The notes beneath the pieces are model-generated. The model saw only the letters and a list, made by a program, of their open reading frames with translations, made no database searches and was not told the DNA's origin. Source: Microvelia longipes (lineage: Eukaryota; Arthropoda; Insecta; Hemiptera; Veliidae). From it: DNA of 64,000 nt. Below, one piece after another: positions 57,240 through 64,000 of the stretch. The stretch covers positions 21,126,793-21,190,792 of the forward strand of contig JACMZG010001913.1 of NCBI GenBank assembly GCA_018340805.1, in the 5' to 3' direction. Position 1 is the stretch's first letter. Every line of letters begins with the position of its first letter. A program made the position numbers and the translations under genes.

Positions 57240-58679
57240 AATAAACTTATAAAAAGAATCACCTGATAAATAATTTCACCCGAACCAAGATTCGAATCCG
57301 AGCCCCTTGGTTTTAGTATTCTGAGTTCTCGGTTCTAGTTCTCCAAACTAGTTTTATTCTACTAAGCCCCTCCCCCCCCCCAAAAAAATATTGACAACGA
57401 CACCTTAGTCTACACTCTTTGTATTTGTATAAGTACATATTTTTTTTATTTCTGGGCGTTTTAAAAAAGTCTTTCCTACTTAGTAAAACAGGTTCATTAA
57501 GTAGGAACAAGTCTTTTGAAACGAATTCTCTACGTGATTACCTAGAGAATTCGTTTCAAAAGATATTCGCTAAATTCTGGTACAAAGTTTTTCGGTGTTT
57601 TTCCTCCCAACTATGGACTTTATTTGTCCTTGTAATTTCAACAAAAATCTTCAGGTGATATCATTTCGTCTCGCATCGCCCAACCTCAGAAGAAAATCTT
57701 GTACACTGTACACATCTCGAAATTATTCCTTACAACTGCAGATTTGTTTCGTTCATCCTCAGAATGTCATTTAGCCAAATCTTACTACAAATTCTTTTAT
57801 ACTAAATACCTAAGGTTATACTTTTTAGTCTAGTTTTTATTAATATTGATCCAAAAATTACTATTATATCCTATAATGAGCAATTGAAATTAAAATAATT
57901 ATAAATGTCATTAGGTCTTGAGAATTTTATTTTATTAATTTTTTATCGTTCTCAAACTTTTATTTTTCTAAATATAAAAGGCTAAGAGTATTTTTTGGTT
58001 ATCCTTGCTCGTTTGATGTAAAATTAGCAAGCCAACATTTTTTTTAGCTTATAAAACCTCTCCCAAGTTTAGACAGATTTCTTCAGACAATGTCTGTTTC
58101 GAAGGAAAATTGTTAAAACAATATTATTTAATTTGACTATTCTTTTTCTGCTTGGTAAAGCATAATAACTGTTTTCATCTGATTTCATCTATATAAATGC
58201 CAATCTTCAGAAATTTTTCTTTGTGAAAATTTCAAACATTTTATTAAAATTGAAAATAAGACAAATAAATAGTTATGTAAAGTTAGACCGATGGTATAGT
58301 TGTATAAAATATTTGTTTACTCACTAGTGTTAAGGATTTTTTTAACTTCCACGTTATACCGAGTTAGGACCAAGTGCAAGGTGGCTTAATTTTAACTTAA
58401 GATTGTTTGCTTATTTTTTGTAATAAGGTGAAGGCTAATAAACGTTTTCGCAAACTTAAGCTTGGTGGGTTACGTTGGCTTCTATGGAACCAACGTATTG
58501 TATTGATGACTGTTTGGATTAAGGTTTCTTTCAGAGGTTCTTCTTTAAGAGGGGGGAGTAACTCATACTTATAGATATGAAGGTATTTGCAGCTGTAAAA
58601 ATTGTTGCCCGGGGGATGGGGGGTTAGTATTTTTTAATGTTATAGCCCTATGACAAATTGAGAGGTTTAAATTACTTCC
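57240..58679. other. No gene; hairpin, B-box-like word, R5S scrap
   Basis: Minus-strand GGATTCGAATC near 57290-57300 resembles a tRNA box B. A C-run lies at 57371-57380. Arms of 20 bp (CTTTTGAAACGAATTCTCTA) with a 10-nt loop lie at 57513-57562. A decayed reverse R5S piece is at 57660-57780. Confidence 0.5.
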
Positions 58680-59215
58680 TTCAAAATTTAAGATTTGGCA
58701 CGCATGTAGCCATACATAACACCAACAAATGTGCTATGTGTAATTTAATTAGTTCAATTTTAATGAATGTCTTGTAAAAGTTTATTTTTTAAAATATTGT
58801 AATAATTAAAAAATCATCCAATTGAAATTTTGCTATAATTATATTTACCCTTATGTACAGTTTATTAACCCTTATTTACAGTTTATTTACACTTATTTAC
58901 AGTTTATTTACCCTTATTTTCTGTTTATTTATCATTATTTACAGTTTATTTACCCGTATTTATTGTTTATTTACACTTATTTACCATTTACATGGTAAAT
59001 AAGTGTACTAAGTTTAACGGTATCATTTGTAACGTAATCGATTAAGTTGTATGAAAGAGATAATGCTTTTATGGGTGACCAATGGAATAAAACTAATGTA
59101 TTTACAGCCTGAAGACGAGCGAAGCAAGTCCGAAGTAGTGAGGATGAGCTTAGCTAATCCGATGTAGTTGGCAAAAGTTTCGAGGTACCCCGTACCCGAT
59201 TTTTATGTCTTATGT
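58680..59215 (+). repeat. R5S repeat, right half with internal tandem array
   Basis: ttggcacgcatgtagccata, a 21-bp array (58849-58985, acccttatttacagtttatt), a hairpin TACACTTATTTACCAT (58972-59007), remnant box C atgggtgacc (59069-59078), gacgagcgaagcaagtccga, and the end ggtaccccgtacccgatttt. Confidence 0.8.
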
Positions 59216-59732
59216 TTATTCTGCCTCAATTATCTACAGTAGAGTCTTAAATATCATTATATTTCCATTTTGTCAAAACGGACAAAACTAGCTCTTGCAC
59301 TCCACAAATTTATTCTCTCCAGATATCCAAACATTATTATAATTCACTCTACGATACGTATAAAGTTATTCCACTTACAGACCACGTATTAAAACATGAC
59401 CATATAATAAAACACAGATTTTTCCCCATTTCTTTTCCAGGATACACGAAATAAATATGTATCAACATGCGTAGGCCATCATAAATATGTATGCGTAAAT
59501 TTTTCAGTTCTCAGATTCCCTTTCTGTTTTGGATTTGTACGTCCAACGAATATTTATCATTTTTAATGTTTATTAAAGTTTTTTGAATTAGTTACTTCTT
59601 ACATTTTATACTTGGGCATTAGTAGTACATTTAGGTTATTCCTGAATAAGTTTGTTTGTTCAAATTAAATTTATTAATATTAAAATTTTATATTTTGCTC
59701 GTAGGTTTAGCATTTTTGTATGATTAACATAA
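59216..59732. other. No gene recognised
   Basis: AT-rich DNA without recognisable repeats. Confidence 0.4.
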
Positions 59733-59830
59733 CTGCCTTCGTGGTTGAGGTCCTTAAAGCGTCATAATAATTTATACCGACCTTTGACAACTCGGAGATC
59801 TGGGTTCGCATCCCAGCTTATTTTCTCACA
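59733..59830 (+). mobile_element. tRNA-derived SINE head
   Basis: TGCCTTCGTGGTTGAGGTCC (box-A-like) and CTGGGTTCGCATCCCAGC, a perfect T arm with box B GGTTCGCATCC. The same head sequence begins the SINE at 19525 (minus). The body beyond it is not recognisable. Confidence 0.6.
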
Positions 59831-59874
59831 TTGTAAAATATTTTCTCTAATAAATTAACGCTAACCTTAGACTA

Positions 59875-60170
59875 TTAAGTATTAATAGAACTTTGAGGGT
59901 ACAGTAATTACTAAAGTATTAATAGAACTTTGATGGTGTGGTAATAACTAAAGTATTAGTAGAACTTTGATGGTGTAGTAATAACTAAAAAATTAGTAGA
60001 ACTTTGAGGTGATGTAATAACTAAAGTATTAGTAGAACTTTGAGGGTACAGTAATTACTAAAGTATTAGTAGAACTTTGAGGGTGATGTAATAACTAAAG
60101 TATTAGTAGAACTTTGAGGGTACAGTAATTACTAAAGTATTAGTAGAACTTTGATAGTACAGTAATAACT
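59875..60170. repeat. 37-bp minisatellite, about 8 units
   Basis: aaagtattagtagaactttg plus agggtacagtaattact; agaact anchors at 59887, 59924, 59961, 59998, 60034, 60071, 60108 and 60145. Confidence 0.96.
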
Positions 60171-60735
60171 GTATAAAACATTAGTTGATTTAAAATGGCA
60201 ATCTATTATTTGTATCAAAATATTAGTATTTTGATAGTGTAGTTATAATTGTGTTATATATGTATAGGATTTTTTATAGTTATGATATAATTGTATCATA
60301 AAGTTTAATAGACTTTTAGTAGTGATGTTGTGATTGTATATGATATTATTTTGCTTTTTTATTGCGAAGAAATAATTTTATCTAAAATGATTGTATGTAA
60401 AATAAAATCTATTTAGAATCTAGAAAATACATTCCCTTGATTCATTATTCTAATTTCTAAATGGACAAATTCATTTGAAATTCCATCAATTTGAACCTCT
60501 GCATAAATTATTCATTGGTTTAACTTTACCAATTCTAATGGCGTTTGAAAATTGTAGTTGTCAAAGATGAGGAGAAATCAATACATTCATACCTGGAATC
60601 ATTGGAATATGATTTGTATTTTTATTTTTAGACGGTCTGTGGTGAAAATATTATTTTTATTTTGTGACTGAAGCTATCAGTTTGTATGGTTTCATTTTTT
60701 TGAAATTATTACTTTGCAAGAAATTAAAACAGGTA
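60171..60735. other. No gene recognised
   Basis: AT-rich DNA with tatttta-type words decaying out of the minisatellite. Confidence 0.4.
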
Positions 60736-60950
60736 CTATGATTTTTTACTTTTTCTACGTTTATACCGTTGGATATATTGGAAAAGTGTTGTGTTAGAAC
60801 TAAAGATCTGAGATTTTAACTGAATAATTCGTTTCAGGTGTTTATAAGAACTTCTAAATGGTTTTTAACGAATTGTCTGTTCGAATGTGTTTGTCTGTTT
60901 ACAGCATAGTTCCCACTTTCATAGTGCGTGTTAGTTCAAACTTGGGGCCA
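60736..60950 (+). repeat. R5S repeat, left quarter cut by a LINE
   Basis: tttttactttttctacgttt, ataccgttggatatattgga, tttcaggtgtttataagaac and agttcaaacttggggccag. The copy stops exactly where the LINE tail begins. Confidence 0.7.
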
Positions 60951-61500
60951 GTAGTAGTAGTAGTAATAGGGTGGGGAGGCAAAGCCAGGCAAATAGGCCA
61001 CGTTGTTGGGCCCTTCTTCCCAGCCCCGATTCCTTAGCCTACACCACCTCTACCAAGAATCTCCTGGAAAGGTTGATATATTGTAGGGTATCTCTCGAAC
61101 TAAGAGAAGAAAGCTCCTCTTCATACAAGAGGCCTACGCCAAATATGCGAGTACAAAGAGAAGTATAGGCCTCTCACTCTGCAAGCAGGTGAAAGGCTGT
61201 CTCCTCATAATGCCCACACATGGGGCAGTTAGCCTTTGAGATTATGCCTAAATTATTGAGATACAGTGACCGGTCAGAACACTAACTAGGTTCCGAAGGC
61301 AAGGCTTGAGGTTAATTAGAAAATTTGTATTTTTTACAATTGGCCCAATAATGAACATTTTTGCTTGTCTGCAACCAGCAAAGGCATGCCAGTTAAGTTT
61401 TAGGGTGTTCATTAGCCAGCTATCAAAGAGTGTTTTAGCATGTGTTGCTGAGAGGGAAAGGTCTTCTTGTCGTGCTTTTTGGTTAATGATGGTTAATCAT
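60951..61500 (-). pseudogene. LINE ORF2 C-terminus and 3' tail
   Basis: 3' end of a non-LTR retrotransposon on the minus strand. The decayed frame reads MNTLKLNWHAFAGCRQAKMF (from about 61412), then LVSVLTGHC and LYLNNLGI. CPMCGHYEETAFHLLAE follows (about 61229-61179), with the Cys-x2-Cys...His finger that ends ORF2 in many arthropod LINEs, and then LSSRDTLQYINLSRRFLVEV. Several frameshifts and a stop directly after LLAE show that it is inactive. The 3' end is an ACT/TAC trinucleotide run (60951-60966), a usual LINE tail, and it abuts an R5S copy. Reverse transcriptase lies outside the preserved part. The same sequence, on the + strand and more decayed, is at 22900. Confidence 0.75.
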
Positions 61501-61619
61501 TAATGGCTTACAAACAATTTCTCACTCTGCCCTTTACTTAAAATTCCAAAGAATATAAAGTATATACCAAAAACGAGCGTTGCTCTCTTACCGCCATTAT
61601 CCTTGGCCACCAAAACATT

Positions 61620-62056
61620 TATCGCTTGACACTACAGAGTTTTTCAAAACATGACTACTTGGCTCAATATAATTGTGCTAGAGACATTTAAGAAATGCAA
61701 CAATGCTCGACATACTCTCATTTCCTTCTTATGAAGCAAAGTCGTACAAGACATTATGTCGAGCAATCAATAATGTCGAATGAGGGATAATATCCCAGAT
61801 GTAGCTTAGCATTGCCCTTATTAAATTTTTTGTAGTATAGCACACGGTTATAATCACTTGACAGCATTTTCAATTGCGTTATTGTTGAGCAACCTTTGAG
61901 TTTTCTTTGACATGGAATAATAGGTGTGGTGTAACATCCAGGACTAACCTTATTGGCTCCCTGACATTTTTTTCCCCACGCATAAACTGATTATAATCCC
62001 GTGTTATACTATAGCGGTCTCTCACACAATTATATCGTGTCAACTATTCATGTTTT
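61620..62056. mobile_element. Decayed relative of snapback P8, with nested MITE
   Basis: cgcttgacactacagagttt, aaaacatgactacttggctc and aatataattgtgctagagac at the left, and ggtctctcacacaattatat, gtgtcaactattcatgtttt at the right, repeat the tips and arms of 31289 with many changes. The MITE at 61835 sits in the right arm. Confidence 0.7.
61835..62009. mobile_element. 175-bp MITE of the ACACACGG family
   Basis: GTATAGCACACGGTTATAAT at the left and the inverse attataatcccgtgttatac at the right, each bordered by TA (61833-61834, 62010-62011). Non-coding. Same family as 32236. Confidence 0.72.
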
Positions 62057-62109
62057 AAATCATTAACTATTAACATTAATCATTAACTACCATGTCATTA
62101 AATGATAGT

Positions 62110-62280
62110 TATCATCCTTAAGGTTAGAAAACGTTCCGTGGTACCCTGTAACCGCTTTTGATTTTGAACTTTTTATTTTAACCTTGGATGAGGAGGAAAA
62201 TAGAGCCTAGGTATAAAATCAGGGACAGGGACAATCTTGTAACTTTTCCTCGCGACTTAGGCCTAGCTTCGAGTTTTTAC
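62110..62280 (+). repeat. R5S end fragment and decayed flank
   Basis: aaacgttccgtggtaccctg then taaccgcttttgattttga resembles the R5S end. The remainder is not recognisable. Confidence 0.45.
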
Positions 62281-62610
62281 GATTTTTTGATGAATCAGCA
62301 AAACACGTTATTATAGTCTGAAATATATTATCTTATCATATCATTCGGACGCACAACTAGACCTAAAGGCTGAGTTTTGTGCCAAATCTTAACTGTCTAG
62401 CATAAAGGCAGCTAGACCTATGTGTAACACAGACACACACAAGACAGACAGCATGATGAAAATCACTCAGAACGTAATAAAAATGCCTGAAACGGATAAT
62501 AATATAACACTAACATCTTGGTTTGGAAATTATGATGAAACCTTGGTTTGGATTTTAAAGGTGAACTCAATACTTATCCTTATATCTAGATAGTAGGTGA
62601 GAAAAAATAA
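62281..62610 (-). repeat. R5S repeat, reverse, left third
   Basis: tcggacgcacaactagacct, ctgtctagcataaaggcagc, aatgcctgaaacggataata and tatctagatagtaggtgaga follow the reverse family order. Confidence 0.68.
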
Positions 62611-63262
62611 AAATACATTGGCTAGGGAGTAAAACATTACATGAAAACGATATCTCAATTTTTTACGTAAGTAACATAAACTCTGTGATTGGTCAATTTT
62701 ATTACGTAAGTTGCACTAACTACAACATTTACCAATCTAAGTTTAATGAATTTGTTTACTCACCAATGAACGTTTAAAAGTTCTATTTAGGGGAAAGAAT
62801 ATCTTTCTCTCCCTATTTTGCCGACTATTTTATAAATTTAATTTTTATAAGAAAGCCACCCCAAAGTGCTTTTCTTAAGTACTAAATTAGAGTTAAAAAA
62901 AAGTAAAAAAGAAGCTAAAGAAGGACGTTGAAATTTACTTTTATTGTTTAGTACTTCAGGTAAACAATAAAAAAATGTGTTTAGTAGAGTCATGATAATA
63001 ATCTTATGCTGTTATGGACTTACAGTAATAAAGGTGGGGCTGTTAAAAGTCTGTTTTCAAGTGGTAGGCTCTAAAACACAGACTTCACCCTTGTTTTGTG
63101 CCTATTTTTAACAACTTGAAAATGGGCACACTCACTGGGTTAAAACAGTTAGAAAGAGTCCCGAAAATTGAACTTTTTTATAACTTAAATTTTTAAGTCA
63201 TTATTTTCAAGTTAAAAGTTGAGTTATAACTTAATTTTTGCAAATTCAATGTTTGCATGTTC
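62611..63262. other. No gene recognised
   Basis: AT-rich DNA. Short complementary words (cttttattgtttagtac / gtaaacaataaaa near 62938-62975) allow a small hairpin. Confidence 0.4.
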
Positions 63263-63542
63263 AAGTTTATATGTTGAAGTTTACACACACATCACAAATT
63301 AATGACACAAGATGTTTGTGTCATTGGCGTTTCTAAGGAACACGATAATACTTTCTTGGATCGAGATAAAACTTTTTTTGTACACATTATTGCCTTTGGT
63401 ATGGGCCACCATTAGATTTTTAGTGAATTTTTGAAGAAAATATGAGCTTATGAGGTTAGGATCACGGAGGGGGAGGTAGATTTTTTTGGTGGGGGCCCTC
63501 TGATCAAGAGTATATATTAAGTTGAAGTTTATATGTGTATAT

Positions 63543-63598
<56 letters not shown>

Positions 63599-63742
63599 TA
63601 TATAGTGTGTGTGTGTGTTGTGTGTGTGTGTGTGTGTGTGATGTGTGTTTACACACACATCACAAATCAATGACACAAGATGTTTGTGTCATTGGCGTTT
63701 CTAAGGGACACGATAATACTTTCTCGGATCGAGATAAAACTT
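63263..63742. repeat. Direct repeat around a (TA)n(GT)n tract
   Basis: Copy 1 (63281-63374) and copy 2 (63649-63742) share ttacacacacatcacaaatt, aatgacacaagatgtttgtg, tcattggcgtttctaagg and acacgataatactttct with few changes. TA (63543-63602) and GT (63605-63640) tracts precede copy 2. Each copy contains the hairpin AATGACACAA / TTTGTGTCATT. Confidence 0.88.
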
Positions 63743-64000
63743 GCAAAAATCAACCTTGCTAATGTCCTGAACCCTATTGTTTATGAATGTATGACGTAGT
63801 TAACCTACAATTGACCCCACAAACATTTCAAAAACATCACAAATCTTCATGTAGTGTTTAGATTAGGCTGAAAATTTTATTCATATACTACTATGTATGA
63901 TTCGCAAAAGTACAAAGTTCCATTGTATTATCAGTTCTAGTACTAATTTTTTCGACTGACATATATATATGAAACAAAACAATATGTCATTAATTGACAT
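63743..64000. other. No gene recognised
   Basis: AT-rich DNA to the window edge. Confidence 0.4.

Noticed and set aside
57280..57380. tRNA gene on the minus strand near 57290
   Set aside because: A box-B word (GGATTCGAATC) is present, but the rest does not fold as a cloverleaf; at best an old tRNA-derived SINE.
63263..63742. LTR retrotransposon with about 94-bp LTRs
   Set aside because: No primer binding site, polypurine tract, TG...CA ends or target duplication were seen.

Overview
This window looks like intergenic or intronic DNA from a large, AT-rich, repeat-packed eukaryotic genome. An arthropod is the best guess. Both tRNA-Ala genes carry the A54 T-loop form familiar from insects, the LINE fragments end in an arthropod-style CCHC finger, and a Penelope-like retroelement is present. 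I find no convincing host protein-coding gene. Almost every open frame reads through a microsatellite, minisatellite or transposon relic.

Layout. 1-8.5 kb: copies of a dispersed repeat (here 'R5S') carrying a relic of the 5S rRNA internal promoter, a 104-bp tandem block, a 30-bp minisatellite and a palindromic tandem array. 8.5-12 kb: two snapback elements with hammerhead-ribozyme-like tips and a TA-flanked MITE. 12.45 kb: tRNA-Ala(AGC). 12.6-26 kb: a 43-bp minisatellite, more R5S copies (one hit by a tRNA-derived SINE), a LINE 3' end hit by a snapback element, a nested foldback and a 600-bp GGTGGTCCGC-TIR foldback. 28-33 kb: a three-module foldback, two snapback elements and another MITE. 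35-41 kb: minisatellites, long (TA)n tracts, a short snapback, a second identical tRNA-Ala on the minus strand, an R5S copy split by a snapback, and a T-rich 30-bp array. 42.9-45.6 kb: a Penelope-like element (reverse transcriptase C-terminus plus GIY-YIG endonuclease) arranged as a giant inverted repeat with a 12-bp target duplication. 46-64 kb: perfect palindromes, a TIR-bounded composite, further R5S copies, a minus-strand LINE 3' end, a nested MITE, and a duplicated block around a (TA)n/(GT)n tract.

How the parts relate. Eight insertions (8524, 11210, 23217, 29542, 31289, 36937, 38530, 42933) share one plan: a palindrome, a one-sided extension outside it (32-35 bp in seven, about 41 bp in one), and an 8-14 bp target duplication. 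Most carry an outward-reading hammerhead-like core (CTGATGAT, stem II, GAAA) near each tip. Only the 42933-45605 copy has coding capacity, so the others are best read as non-autonomous relatives mobilised by Penelope-type enzymes. Several lie inside older repeats, which gives a relative insertion order. R5S copies may once have been transcribed by RNA polymerase III, since a 5S-like box A/IE/C module lies upstream of a T-run at one end. All family assignments rest on reading the sequence by eye; no database search was possible.
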